Origin: Hemerocallis citrina | Taxonomy: Eukaryota > Streptophyta > Magnoliopsida > Asparagales > Asphodelaceae | Direction of reading: 5' to 3' | Length of the DNA stretch: 64,000 nucleotides | Assembly (NCBI GenBank): GCA_017893485.1 | Contig: CM030362.1 | Location: 178,994,166 to 179,058,165 of the forward strand | In this document: positions 11,881 through 23,700 of the stretch, in pieces | How the letters are laid out: the number at the start of each line of letters is the position of its first letter | Numbering within the stretch: position 1 is the first letter of the stretch | The notes under the pieces: generated by a model | The model's input: only the letters and a program-made list of their open reading frames with translations | Databases searched by the model: none | What the model was told of the DNA's origin: nothing | Program-made: the position numbers and the translations under genes

Positions 11881-12230
11881 GACGTGGCGAATGATGCGTC
11901 GAACATGGCGAACGATAGGCGAGCGTTGACTGGTCAACGCTATTTTGCTTATTTTCAGTTCGGAAACACGTCTGTACAACATTTGCGGTGAGCATGGTGA
12001 GCTATGTGTCGAAAGTGGTGAATGCTAGGCGAGCGTTGACTGGTCAACGTCATTTTGCCTATTTTCAGCTCGAAAACACGTCTGCTCGACATCTGCGGCG
12101 AGCTTGGCGAGCGGTGTTTCAGACTTGGCGAACGATAGGCAAGCGTTGACTGGTCAACGTCATTTTGCCTATTTTCAGTTCGGAAACACGTCTGTTCGAC
12201 ATCTGCGGTGAGCTTGGCAAGTGGTTGTGT
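11880..12230. repeat. Tandem 100-110-bp repeat with W-box dyads
   Basis: Three consecutive copies contain GGCGAACGATAGGC, then GCGTTGACTGGTCAACG, then TTCAGTTCGGAAACACGTCTG. Dyads lie at 11933-11950, 12033-12050 and 12143-12160. Each dyad places TTGACT and TTGACC (W-box cores bound by WRKY factors) head to head with a 2-bp spacer. A diverged piece of the same unit is at 10372-10400. Confidence 0.85.
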
Positions 12231-12419
12231 TGTAACTCACTTTCCCAGGGCTAGGTCAGATCGGGGCATGTGACCCTTCGTTTCGAAGCTGAATTAAAGA
12301 TCTACAACTTATCTTTAGTGATAAGTCGAAGAATCATAATTCTTCATGGTTAAAATAGTCCCGCAACATACTTGTCTTCACGAAGTTGAGAAGAGCTTTG
12401 CATGACTTTAGGGGAAGTT

Positions 12420-13190
12420 CGTTCTTGGAAGACAAGTCTGAAGAGCAACTCTAGGGAAGAGTTTTAGCTCTGAACTCGTTAAGAAGAAGGGCGCTCGGGA
12501 GGCGAGCGGAGTGAAGAACATCACTAGGCTGTAGGAGAGAGCCATTTGGGAGACAAGTTTGAGGAGCAACTCTAGGGGAGAGTTTCAGCTCTGAACTCGT
12601 TGAGAAGAAGGGCGCTCGAGAGGCGAGCAGAGTAAGGAAGATCACTAGGCTCTAGGAGAGAGCCATTTGGGAGACAAGTTTGAGGAGCAACTCTAGGAGA
12701 GAGTTTTAGCTCTGAACTTGTTGAGAAGAGTTCCGCCCTGGAGGCGAGCGGAGTGGAGAGCTTGGTTCTAGGAGAGAGCCGTTTGGGAGACAAGTTTGAG
12801 GAGCAACTCTAGGAAAGAGTTTTAGCTCTAAACTTGTTGAGAAGAGATCCGCCCTATAGGCGAGCGGAGCGGAGAGCTTGGCTTTAGGAGAGAGCCGTTT
12901 GGGAGACAAGTTTGAGGAGCAACTCTATGAGAGAGTTTTAGCTCTAAAGTTGTTGAGAAGAGGTTTAACGAGTTGTAGGAGCAATTCCGAATGGTGAGCT
13001 ACCCCGCACTTGCTTGTTTGCCAGTGGCTAAGGCAACGTCGAACCAAATGTTGGACTCCAAACTTGTTGTTCAGAAAGTTAACGAGTTGTAGGAGCAATT
13101 TCGAATGGTGAGCTGCCCTGCACTTGCTTTTTTGCAAGCGGCTAAGGCAACGTCGAACCAAGTGTTGGATTCCAAACTCGTCTTTTGAGC
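12420..13190. repeat. Tandem 114-120-bp repeats in two sub-arrays
   Basis: Five units share GGGAGACAAGTTTGAGGAGC (starts near 12427, 12547, 12667, 12783, 12897) and contain an imperfect hairpin GAGCAACTC...GAGTTTTAGCTC. Two units of a second type follow (starts near 12964 and 13080, containing GGCAACGTCGAACCAA). The periodicity of ~116-120 bp is shared. Hypervariable tandem repeats between coding region and 3' LTR are known for Tat/Ogre-type elements, which fits the reverse-strand gag to the right. Confidence 0.85.
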
Positions 13191-13529
13191 TTAGTAAGTT
13201 GTGGAAGCAGCCTGTAGGACAAGCTGGACTTCGAACTTACGATTTAGCGAGTCGTAGAAGTGACTCGGAGAAGTAGAAATGAAGCAAGTGCAATAATAGA
13301 CAAAAGTTTAAGTTTTATTGAAATAAACTAAATGGCCGCTTCGATGGGGCGAACCATTATTACATGCTGTTAGCCGGGTTACAAGCATCGGCCTTATTGA
13401 AAACTGAGATCCTACTTCTATGATAGGGTGAAGGCCTCTTGGGAGGATTTGGGTTCTCCCCCCATTGGACCTCCTTGGATGAGGTGGAGGACTGCCCCAG
13501 GTTCGGAATCTTAGAACTCGGCAGACCTC
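13191..13529 (-). other. 3' flank of Tat-type gag with poly(A) signal
   Basis: On the reverse strand this region follows the gag and carries CAATAAAAC (about 13314), a canonical poly(A) signal, in a T/A-rich context. No pol sequence is found between gag and the tandem repeats, so the element is gag-only here. Confidence 0.5.
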
Positions 13530-15262
13530 TTTGTTCGCTTGTAGGCTCCTCGGGGTGGAAGGTCGGCCCCGTCTCTTCGGACGAACTTGTCTAGGTGTCC
13601 CCGCTGTATGAGTTCTTCAATCTCCTATTTGAGAGCCCGACATTCATCTGTGTCGTGGCCGTGGTCCTTGTGAAAGCGGCACCACTTATCCCTGTTTCTT
13701 TTCTTACTAGGGGTATTCATTCTAGGTGGAGCTCGGAGTAGCCCTTCCTTGTCCACCTCCATAAGAACTGCTGATATGCTAGCATTGAGTTTGAGGGGGG
13801 TGAACTTCTCAAAACGAGGAGCTGGGCGGCGTTGGCCATTGTCATCCCTCTGGAATTTCTAGGACCATTCTTTGCTTGTATTCTTCCGTTTGTTTTTGGA
13901 AGATGGTTCCTCAAGGCTGGGAGGGTTGAGAACCTCTTCCATTCGAATGTACTTATCACTCTTAAGCAGGAGTTCTGAGAAATTTTGAGGAGGCTTCTTG
14001 GCAAGGGACACCTTAAGGTCGGTGTTAGTGACGTTGTGCCCGAATGCCGCAGAGGCTACGATTGGTTGAGGGAGGTAATAGACTGGGCTTCGGCGGTGAA
14101 ATGCTGAACATAATCTCGTAGGCGTTCACCCTTTCTTTGGCAGAGGGTCACCAAAGATATGCTTGTTTTCTCGGCTCTGCAGCTACTTACGAAATGAGTT
14201 AGGAAGAGCCCTTCGAACTGATCGAACGAGAAGATGGAGGCTGGGGCGAGTCGAGGGTACCATTCTCTTGCAGGCCCTTCAGCGTGGCAGGGAAGGTTTT
14301 GCAAAGGAGCGCATCCGACGCCTGGCGGATCATCATGAAAGTTTTAAAACACTCGATGTGGTCGGCGGGGTCCAACTCCCCGTTGTATGATTCAAAGTTA
14401 GGGGGCTTGAAGTTTTGCGGGACTGGGGCTTCCATGATGGCTCGGGAGAACGAGGGCCTGATCGGAAGGAAATTCCTCTCCTATTGTTCCTCTTCTCTGT
14501 CAAGTCGGCCAAGGCGCCTCTCCATCTCGTAGAGACGGCGGTAGACCGAGTCTTCCCTTTGGTCATATCTTGCCGAGCCCCTAGACTCTGTCCCATGCGA
14601 AAGGGGACTAGGAGTGTGGTGGTGACGGCTTGGGGAAGGTTGAGGACTAGGTTCCCGTTGCTCGTGGTTAGGTGCGACATTGAGGACCTGCAGAACGGCC
14701 TCTTGAAAATCTTAGAACTCCGCCCTTGTAATTGGTGCCTCTCCATCTTGGCGGTCCCTATGTGTGGCTTGGTTTACCGGAGTATGACTTCTCCGCCGAT
14801 GACGTTGAGGGGATCTTCTGGTCCTCGGTCTGCGGAGGGTCTGAACACTTGAGGCCCCTGGGTGCTCAGTTTGATGGACTCCCCCAAGGGCTCGCCATCC
14901 ACTCAGGCGAGTTCGGAGGTCGACCCCCTTTTGGTGGTTGACAATCACTTGACGGAGATCCCTCTCGGGAGGGCTTTGGGAAGCCATTGAGTCAACTGGA
15001 GGATTTAGAACCGTGACATAGTTATGACGAGGATGTTGCTTTGGACGACTGCGACGGGAGCCCCCTGGGCAGCCCCCCGAGATCCTGGAGGGGCCTGTTG
15101 AGGAGGAGGCTATTGAAGAAGAACATCTTGAACTGGAGGAGGAGGAGGAGGAGGAAAAGGAGTGGTTCTTCGGCTGGAGACCGCTGCCTTCCCGTTCTCT
15201 TTTGGATGTATGGCCTGAAACTACTCTTGCTGATGAAGTTAGGTTGGATTGCTTTTTCATTT
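13530..15262 (-). pseudogene. Tat-type Ty3/gypsy gag, broken
   Basis: Gag is the capsid/nucleocapsid precursor that packages element RNA in cytoplasmic particles. The reverse strand shows its parts in order. A Ser-rich low-complexity N region (about 15200-15050) is followed by a capsid core, with PPNFESYNGELDPADHIECF and then FSFDQFEGLFLTHF (14435-14056). A basic linker leads to CRFHKDHGHDTDEC (about 13680), the CX3HX4HX4C-like knuckle typical of Tat gags. The frame shifts at least near 14430 and 14290, and a TAG interrupts after the knuckle (about 13628). No protease, RT or integrase follows, so the parent could have been a gag-only (TR-GAG) element or a truncated one. The primer site lies just upstream. 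Confidence 0.85.
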
Positions 15263-15264
15263 CG

Positions 15265-15278
15265 CACAGACGGCGCCA
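15265..15278 (-). other. Primer binding site, TGGCGCC type (reverse strand)
   Basis: The reverse strand reads TGGCGCCGTCTGTG just outside the LTR end, the primer site type I associate with Tat-lineage elements. The donor tRNA is not assigned. It separates the gag region (left) from the LTR (right). Confidence 0.75.
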
Positions 15279-15281
15279 ATC

Positions 15282-15830
15282 TGTTGTTGCTGAATCTGGT
15301 GTGGGGGCAATAGATGGAATTTGTGGATTCTTGAGAAAATGAATAAGGCAAACCTGTTGACCTTCACCAACGTGTTGGTCTTGTTTCTTGCCGCTGCCGC
15401 GAACCTGCAAAAAGTGTGATACACCGGGATGGATCCCGGCGACGCACCCTCCGACGCTCTTGTCAGTAATCAGGAAGATTATGAAAGAGATTTATGTAGA
15501 AAAAGATTGATTACCTTCTTATGGTGGGGGGAGAGGGGGTTTTTATAGTCACCTTAGGGATCTGTTTCGAGATAAGAACAAATCACTCCTTCCCGGTGTG
15601 GATGGATAGAAGTGGTTAAAACCACCTCTTAGGGATAATTATGAATCTGAATTCTTCTTTATCCTTCTGAAATGGTTTGTAACAAGTTGGGACCCGTACC
15701 TAGTAGGACAGATCCATTTATGGGTTATTGGGCTTTGAAGAAAGACCAGTTCCCATTTCAAACCCGTCTATAGGTGAAATTACCATTTTACCCCTGAGCT
15801 TTAAAATTCGTGTCCGATTTGAACGGTCCC
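15282..15830 (-). repeat. Reverse-strand 5' LTR of Tat-type element (partial)
   Basis: Read in reverse the LTR ends CAGCAACAACA two bases before the primer site. It contains ACTATAAAAACCCC (TATA on plus coordinates 15540-15547) and a downstream leader. Its upstream boundary is not resolved; terminal TG could lie anywhere to about 16.2 kb. No matching 3' copy is seen in the window. Confidence 0.65.
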
Positions 15831-16337
15831 GATTTAATCCCATTTTTAGCCATATCAATTTAAAATATACTTATTTTGATGTGTAAAATTCCATACTGTC
15901 TCAATTTTGTTTCTTTTATGTACATTTTGGTATGATTTCAAAGTTTTCTTTTTATTTAGCTATTATTCAGATAAACCCTTTTCTGTTGCTTTAGGTTTTT
16001 TGTACCTCTAAAGGAAATGGGTGGGAACTCCATACACAGGATGAATTACCAAGGGGTTCTTTTGTATGTGAGTATGTTGAGGAGCTATTGACAACCCTGG
16101 ATGTTTACAATCGAAGAATACAGTATACCGATAGTGCTTCATATCCAGTACTTCTAGATGGTTTTTTTGGTTAAATGGTGTAATGTTTTTATACATATGG
16201 ATGTTGTGACGTTATCTTGTATTATTTTTTGAGGCTTGAAAATATTTTTGTATGAATGAATGATTATTTTGATGAGCTTCATATGCTTTGATATTATCTT
16301 GTATTAGTTTCTATAAAAAAAAATTCATGTAATTGTT
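15831..16337. other. AT-rich interval, nothing recognised
   Basis: AT-rich sequence with a few short frames (for example 16008-16196, reverse) that match nothing I recognise. It may include the U3 of the Tat-type LTR. Confidence 0.4.
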
Positions 16338-16512
16338 TTTTTAAAGGAATCAGGCCGGGCTTGGGTTTTTTGGGTTAATTCGGGCTTGGGCTTGAGCCTG
16401 CATTTTGTAGCCCGATGTAAAATCAGGCCGAGAATGGATCCTACAAAATAAATTCGGGCTCAGGCTTGGGCTTATATAAGTCCGGCCTAAGTCCGGCCCG
16501 TTGCCACCCTTT
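16338..16512. mobile_element. hAT-like MITE remnant (GGCCGGGCTT type)
   Basis: GGCCGGGCTTGGG and GGGCTTGGGCTTGAGCC repeats on the left mirror GTCCGGCCCGTTGCCACCC on the right. The reverse of the right end, GGGTGGCAACGGGCCGGAC, is the kind of terminus I know from plant hAT elements. The left terminus is eroded and no clear 8-bp duplication is visible. Confidence 0.5.
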
Positions 16513-17157
16513 ACGCCCGGTAAATCCACATGTGTGGGCTAGAGGTAGGCGGTGAGGTCCAATATCCTGGGATTTTGACTTACAAGTGATTACGCGTTGG
16601 AGTAGTAGTTACTGGGTTTAGGTATGCATAGCAAGATATTGAACCATATATTGAGAAGAAAGTGCTTAGTAGTTTGTAATTGGAAACTATGTTGTGTGAG
16701 CGCATAACATTCCAAATAAGCATGCACTAGAATACTTCATCCAACAGGTGTATATAGAGCTTATGAAGTAGTATCTTGTTGAAAAATCATTAAATATTTA
16801 CATTTCCATGTTATGATTGTTTCATTTAGAATTGTCATTACTTAGTAACTCACCTTTAATATATTAACTAACCTTTAATATAATTGAATATGAATTCAAT
16901 AAAGTTGTTGAGATTTTTATAGTAAGCCTCATAAGCTGACGATCCCATAGATTTTGGATTTGCAGGTAAGTTTACCTTAGGAGATAGAGAACAAGTGTAG
17001 CATCCTGAGGGCCTGTCACGATATTACTCAATGTGACTTGGACATGTAGTAAGATTCTCTGTATTTTCTTGTATTATATTATATTTATGTACTCAACTGA
17101 AGTAAAATATTCTGGATGTGTCACGAATTTTTAGTATATGGAATTCGGGGCGTTACA
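16513..17157 (+). repeat. 3' part of 5' LTR of old chromovirus-like element
   Basis: The segment ends GGAATTCGGGGCGTTACA at 17157, directly before a degenerate primer site and gag. It contains TTGCAGGTAAGTTTACC (about 16960), a splice-donor-like site also seen in other LTRs here. The 5' boundary is not clear; the hAT-like remnant adjoins it. Confidence 0.65.
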
Positions 17158-17160
17158 GAG

Positions 17161-17172
17161 CAGTTTCAGAGC
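17161..17172 (+). other. Degenerate tRNA-iMet primer binding site
   Basis: CAGTTTCAGAGC matches TGGTATCAGAGC at 9 of 12 positions and sits 3 bp after the LTR end. The mismatches agree with the age of the element. Confidence 0.7.
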
Positions 17173-17335
17173 TGACTTCAATTACCGGTACTAAACATAG
17201 TATGAGAAATTGGCCTAGGATGACACTAGATGTGTTTATTTTAGTTTGGGGTCGTAAATGCTATGGTTGTTTTTGAACTTAACATTTATGATACCTTGTA
17301 CGTAGACAGATTTTTCGCTCCCTTCCTCTCCCGGT

Positions 17336-17908
17336 AGGATGGTAGGAGGTAGAGCTAGGAATAACTGTGTTGTGGAAGGAAACAACAAGACCAATGGTAT
17401 TGAACTCAACTTAGAGATGAAACTTGCCAGGGTTTATCAGATCCTCAATACATTCATGAGGTCAAGTGTGGCCCAAAACAGCAGAGTCGGACCAACTGCA
17501 CGGTCGACAATGCTAACTTGAGACCTAGTTAGATAGGTCAAGTTTTTCAAATGGATGAAGCCGCCAACATTCGAAGGTCAACCCGACCCTACTGCAGCTG
17601 ATGACTGAATTAGACAGATAGAGATAGTGTTCGAGGTACTGGAAACAGTGGAGGCCATCAAAGTAAAGATGGCTGCTATCCAACTAGAAAGGATGCAGGA
17701 AAGTGGTGGCAGTCAGTGAAAAGGACTAGGGGTAATGCACCAGTGACTTGGGAGGAGTTCTTGGAAGAGTACAGGGATTATTACTTCCCCTTGGACATTC
17801 AAAAGAAGAAAACAATGAAGTTCATGAACCTATAACAGGGAGGTATGACGGTCAGAGAGTATGAGACTAAGTTGTAACACCCTATAGTTCTTAGAGTATA
17901 TAATACTC

Positions 17909-17949
<41 letters not shown>

Positions 17950-18388
17950 CATAAGGGTAATAATGTTGAATGGAAAAATGGTAATAATGTGGATTTAATT
18001 AAATGAGATTGAGAAGGCTGTGCTTTGACAGCACGTGGAGGTGTAGGGTCCGGTTTCTCTCTTCTGTGCTGACGTCGTCAAAGAAAAAGAGGAAAGGAGG
18101 GGGCAACCTATGCTTGCTGTTCACGTGTCATGGGGCCCATGGTGGCTGTGTGCAGCACACGTGAGAAGAGTTTTGAGTGTGGGATTGATTTGTCCCACAT
18201 CGGAGGATTTGCATGATTAATTAATAATAAATAATATTGCCTATGATCAAGAGTCACCAAATTGGTTAACCATCTTTTGAGAGGCAGCCTGTGGTGGGCA
18301 GTTGTACTAATAAATATATTAAATTGTCTGAGTTTAGGGCCGAGACGTTACATAAGTTCACTCAACTCTCAAGGTCTGTGCAGGAACT
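17336..18388 (+). pseudogene. Old chromovirus gag, 5' part, split by solo LTRs
   Basis: An ATG at 17339 opens a short frame, and in shifted frames the sequence shows gag capsid features: FKWMKPPTFEGQPDPTAADD near 17550, an IRQIE segment, then a WWQS/KRTRGNAPVTWEEF-like region near 17705-17770 and a REYE-type segment near 17855. It has several stop codons and frame shifts, so it is non-functional. The gag is interrupted at 17872 by solo LTR A, resumes for only 31 bp beyond A's target duplication (18358-18388), and is cut again by solo LTR B. It continues at 49374. The family resembles Tekay/Del gags. Confidence 0.75.
17873..18352 (+). repeat. Solo LTR A (480 bp)
   Basis: Starts TGTAACACCC and ends GAGACGTTACA, flanked by the perfect 5-bp duplication TAAGT (17868-17872 and 18353-18357). 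Joining the flanks restores the continuity of gag. It contains a (TA)n run (about 17913-17948), three CACGTG G-boxes (18032, 18122, 18158) and a TGACGTCG site, a promoter-like cluster. No internal element sequence is present, so it is a solo LTR left by recombination. Confidence 0.93.
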
Positions 18389-19107
18389 TGTGACACCCCG
18401 CAAAATAGGAAATGACAATTTTGCCCCTCATGTATTATGCTCGTGTATTTTGTACCGTTACTGATAATATTTGTAACGTGTTTCACTAGGTATTTTGGAT
18501 TCCGACTATTTATGCATTTCTCGTATTCTTAAATTCCTATTTGAGCCAACTGAAATATAAAATTCTGTTTTTTGTGTTTTTACGTGCTTTATACGTGTTA
18601 TCGATGCACGTATCGATTACGTATTTTTTACCGTTACGTGTAATATTTTCTATGTAATTCAATTATTTATTTTATGTATTCGAATTCGTTTTATAAATGA
18701 AAGTTCATTTTTCTCCTATTTTGATTTAAATATTATTTTACGTGCGGTGCACGTGTTTTCTATGTACATAGTGATTGCGTCGTGGAATATATAAAAATTA
18801 ATAAATATGTTTTTCTTATGTTGTATGTCGATTATCTTTAAATATTTTTCCGTTGAGAAAGTTGATTTCGTATTTTTACATGCGACACACGTGTTTGTGG
18901 TGCACGTATTTAAGCATATTCTTTTCAAAAAATTTCGGAAGTGTGTGTGTTTATTTTATTTTGTGCATGATGAATCTAATTTATAATTAAACTACACTAA
19001 TTTTATTTAAACATTTCCTATATATTATAAACCTATATTTTAAATTAAATAAATATATATATATATATATATGTGTGTGTATGAGTGAAGTGTATGTAAG
19101 TGCAAAG

Positions 19108-19119
19108 CACGTGCACGTG
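19108..19119 (+). promoter_or_regulatory. Tandem G-box in LTR B promoter
   Basis: CACGTGCACGTG is two abutting G-boxes (bZIP/bHLH sites), about 130 bp upstream of TATACATA (19241-19248). The related LTR at the right edge of the window has two G-boxes 10 bp apart (63205, 63215) upstream of its TATA box. Confidence 0.55.
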
Positions 19120-19485
19120 ATTGGGCATGAAAAGAGTGGCTGGCTGTTTGCACATGGAGGGAAGTACACAATTTTTGAATTTAGGGGGTGGATTTAGTAG
19201 AGTTAGTGGACAAGTAGTTACTATAACCAATTAATTAAAAACCTATACATACCCCTAATCTTCACACTTTCTCCTCACCTTCTCCTTCTTTCTTCACCTA
19301 TCTGTCGAAATCAAACCAATTCAGCAAAGCCCTGTGCTTCTCCACCTACTCACATACAAACATATATATACCTATCTTCCATTCCTTCTCCTCTGCCTAA
19401 TCCGAAACCAAGCCTCCAGCCATCTCTCTGTTGCTTTCTCCACCATCTCTCTGTTGCTTTCTCCACCTACCACATATACACCATC

Positions 19486-19490
<5 letters not shown>

Positions 19491-19551
<61 letters not shown>
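19491..19551. repeat. (TA)n microsatellite
   Basis: About 30 uninterrupted AT dinucleotides in the LTR B leader. It creates spurious Ile-Tyr-rich frames on both strands. Confidence 0.95.
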
Positions 19552-19554
<3 letters not shown>

Positions 19555-20454
19555 TGTAGATATATATGCATATGTAAAGATGAGAAGATGCTTCCTGTGC
19601 TTTACTGTTACTTTGCCGAAAATGAAGATGCTTCACTGTTGCTTTGCCAAAATGGTGTTAGTGGCTTTCTCTTTGTGCACGGAATTCGATGAGGCGAAGC
19701 GGAGTTCTCTTAGAGCTAGTTGAGGAGTTTTTGCTACTAGGAGCTTCTCATTCTAGGAGTTCGATTGCTTGTTAAATTCTTCAATTTTGGGTTGGTGTTT
19801 CTAAAATTCTTTCTAAATTAGGAGTATGATGTATGCTAGTGATAAATGGTTTATTTGTTAGATTTTAATTGGTATGATGAAAGTAGATTGCATGCTAGTT
19901 GATGTAAAGTTTAATTGCTAAATTTTGATTAGTGTGATAGATGTGAATTGCTTAATTTATTCTCTAAAATTTGTTATGATGCTTTATTAATATATTTGCA
20001 TGCTAAAGTTCATGCAAATTGATGAATCATGATTGTATGAAAAATTGATGCGTGGTAGAATATTTCCTATTATAGTCAAAATAATGCAATCTGTATGAAA
20101 AATGATTTTTTTAATGCTAATGTGATAAAGAAATTTCGAATTAATCTCACTAGTATTATTTATGAGTATAGAAATTTTTAAGGAGTTGTGACGAAAAACA
20201 ACATTTTGTTTTGAAAATTGATTATATATGTTTTCTAATACAATTTGGGAGGAAGCTTTTGTTACATTGTCAAAAGGAGAATTTTATAAAGTTTGAATAT
20301 AACATACTATACAGTATTTTGATAGAAAATGTTCTGGAAAAGAATTAAGTTTTTTGAATGGGTACAAATTGATTGAAAGATCGAGTTTATTAAAGGAAAA
20401 TTAATTACAATGCAGTATATACAAAAATTACTTAACCATTTTCATATCCTTTAG

Positions 20455-20588
20455 TCACTCAAGACCAAGTGGTCTTCGGGTGCGTTGTTGGTGCGTTACT
20501 GTAGCTGAGCGGAGCTTTCGGTCTGGTTTCGAGTCTTGTTAGAGACTCTGTTTTTATGAATTTCGATTTAATTCAAATTACCGAAAGT

Positions 20589-20651
<63 letters not shown>

Positions 20652-20760
20652 CTCATAGTGTAACAGTTAGTCTTCATGGACTTATTGGTTTTCGGGTGTG
20701 ATTTGGGATACTGTTCACAGGCGAGTTTGGCTCTTGGTTCTGAGTTCGAATTCGACTTTT
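20455..20760 (+). repeat. Two tRNA-like modules in LTR B
   Basis: The first module contains GTAGCTGAGCGG and GGTTTCGAGTC (about 20490-20540); the second contains GGCGAGTTTGG and GAGTTCGAATTC (about 20718-20755). They resemble degenerate A and B boxes and are separated by a (TA)n run. The same pair occurs in the reverse-strand LTR at 9080-9350. Confidence 0.4.
20591..20645. repeat. (TA)n microsatellite
   Basis: About 27 AT dinucleotides between the two tRNA-like modules of LTR B. Confidence 0.95.
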
Positions 20761-23700
20761 GCCACTTTGTTTCTTTTTTTGAGTTTTTTTGGTATTTTAA
20801 GTTGTTAAGTGAAATAAAAATTGGGAAAAAGTTCTATTATTCTTCTAAAATTGTTTAGACTTTATAAAAATTATTTCTACAATATTTTGATATATTTTGT
20901 GAGTATTGAAAGAGGATTTTACATTAAATATTGTTGGAGGACTCGATTTTTATTGATTAAAATGTGACTATTGTTTAATTTAAGAGAAATGAAAGTTTGG
21001 AATGCACTTAGATTCTTCTTAATGAGATTTTATGGTTATTAATATTTGATTATGAGAATATTTGAAATGCACACAATGTATGAATGATTAAATTGATAAA
21101 AGAAGTCGAAATGAGATACTTGATGTTATAAGTTTATAAAAGAAAAGTTTTTCTTTGAGAAAGAGTTTATGAATAAAGAAATTAAAATATTATTTTGAGA
21201 TTCAATGTAACATATTGTAGATCTCTAGAAAGAGATAGTTGTTGGAATCTAGAGGCTAGGCGAGACCCTATGTCCCAAAAAGAGAATACGAAATATGGAT
21301 ACGTGACTATGCCCAGCAAATGATTTTCATCATCCATAAGCAGTCAGGATCTTTATAACATTTCACAGGAATATCAGAGTAGGAAGCAAGAGAAGTCAAC
21401 TACGTATGCATATATGAATCAATATACCGATAAGAATTTACTTGATTTTTTTTAATAATCTCAAATAAACCAGATCTAAACAAGTCAATAATCCTGGGTC
21501 AGATTGCCCAAATACAAAATAATCTAAGTAACAAATACAATTATTCAAAATAGGCAACGGGAAATAAAAACAATAGTAGAAAGAACTCCAGGATCTAAAA
21601 TCTTAGATCTCCTACTCCATCCGGCAGATGATCTCCAAAATCTGCAATTTAACAAATTACAGGAAGAGGAAAAAGAAACAAAAAGCCCGTCAATGCAAGT
21701 TACGGGCCGCTTGTAGTGCAGGCACAAGTACATGAGAAAAGATAAACAAATAGCATGGAATAGACATGGCAACAAAATAGAACAGCTAGCATGAATCATG
21801 AACAGAATCAAGTAATGTGGTGAGATAACAGGTATATATGATATGTACCAGGTAACAGGTATCATGCAAGCAAGTAAACATTTAAAAGGTGTCAAGTAGC
21901 ATGTACAGGTAATCATGTATTTGGTAAGCATGTAACAGGTATTATGTCATGTCATGTGTTATATTTATTACTATCTAGGCAGCACTTCATGCATCCCAGG
22001 TTTTTACCACATGGTTGCTATTTACTTGCAAATTTCGTTTAGGCCTAGCGGTGGGTTTCTATAGGGCCGTGTACTCAGGTGTCAAGTAACAGGTAACAGG
22101 AACAGTTTCATGAATCAAATAGTAACAGGTACTCGAATCAACCAATTCATGCATCAACAGGTTCATGAATCAACAGGTAACAGGTACACGAATCAACAGA
22201 TTCATGCATCAACAGGTAATAGGTACATGAACCAATAGATTCATGCTTCAATAGGTAAAAGGTGCACGAACCAACAGGTACATGCATCAAACATAAAGTA
22301 CAACAGGTTCATGTATCAATATGAATCAAATGGGAAACACGGCCCCCTTCTGAGTACACATACCTATATTATCCATTACTATGGTCTTTCCCTTAAACCC
22401 GGCTTGATTACTTATTATTATTATTAAACAGGCACGTATGTGTCACAAACAGGACAAAAATAACATGGCATGAACAAGTAACAGGTTCGGCTTGGAAGAT
22501 AAACATGCACAGGTTATAGGCAACACATAAAAAGGTTAGAACAACGAAAATTCTAGTTCAGGACAGCAAGATAGTACTGCACTAAATCTGGAATTTCCGT
22601 TGCTACAAACATGCAAACCAGGATCCGTCAAAGAGTCTGGAAAATAGACTCCCGGCCAAATCCATCAAGTATATACAAGTCAAATGGTATTTCACAAAAA
22701 TAAGCCTCGAAACAGAATTGTATCCAGAAAACATGTTCAGCCAGAAATCAAAAGTTTGTACTCATAAACTAAAAAACAGCATAAAAACTCACTGATTAAA
22801 TCCAAAAAAAATCTGGGGTATTCCCTAGTATGTTTAGTAACAGAAGATAGAGTTTCATAATTTTCCAACATAAATATAATACTCAATGAAAATCAGAAAG
22901 CAGTAAGAAACAGCAGTTTTGTAAATTTGAAATTATAAACATAGCAGTACTAAAATAGCAATATCTCACAAAATATAAATCGAAATCCAGATCCGTCAAA
23001 AGAGTGATAAAATATGTACAGTAGGCTACAATTCATATTAACAAAGATTTTATGAAAAGCAAGTAGAAACAGGTTGAAATTTAGGTTCTTTACTGAACAG
23101 CATGAAAATTCTACAAGTATAGTTGTTATTTGCATGCATAAAATAGTTTGTAAAACTCATCAATTAAATCCACAAAAATTCAGTGTTAATCCCAATCAAA
23201 TCTATTTGTAATCAGCAAAATATTGGATCAAAGTAATACTTTTAACATCAGAATAAAAATAGATTTCTCTACAGAATTTATATAAAACTGATTCTAAAAT
23301 TTTTCTACACCTCTGTAGTAAAACAGTCATAACTCGCATCTCATAAAATGAAACTGAGATCTATCACAAGATTTGGAAAGTAGATAGAATTCTCTACAAT
23401 TCATATTCACAAATAATTTTAATATACTGGCCTTAATAGGGTCTAAAATACTGAATGAAAACGGGGTAGTAGAAAATACAGAAATACTCTTCGTGCATAA
23501 AATCATCTAGCTCATATAAAACTCATCCAAAACATAAAAAACTTGAAATATAGTGTATGTACTAAATGTCCAAACAACATGGTGTAGGGTGTTTAGCAAG
23601 TCAACAACAAGTATACTATAACTAACACAACCAAGCACACGATATTACATGAACGACATGCATGAACAAGAAGTGGTTATCCCTAAGTTATTTCATGTCA

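Noticed and set aside
10446..12909. Many short frames on both strands in the GAGCTC-rich and tandem-repeat blocks
   Set aside because: Tandem repeats leave similar peptides in several frames; no domain, no consistent coding bias.
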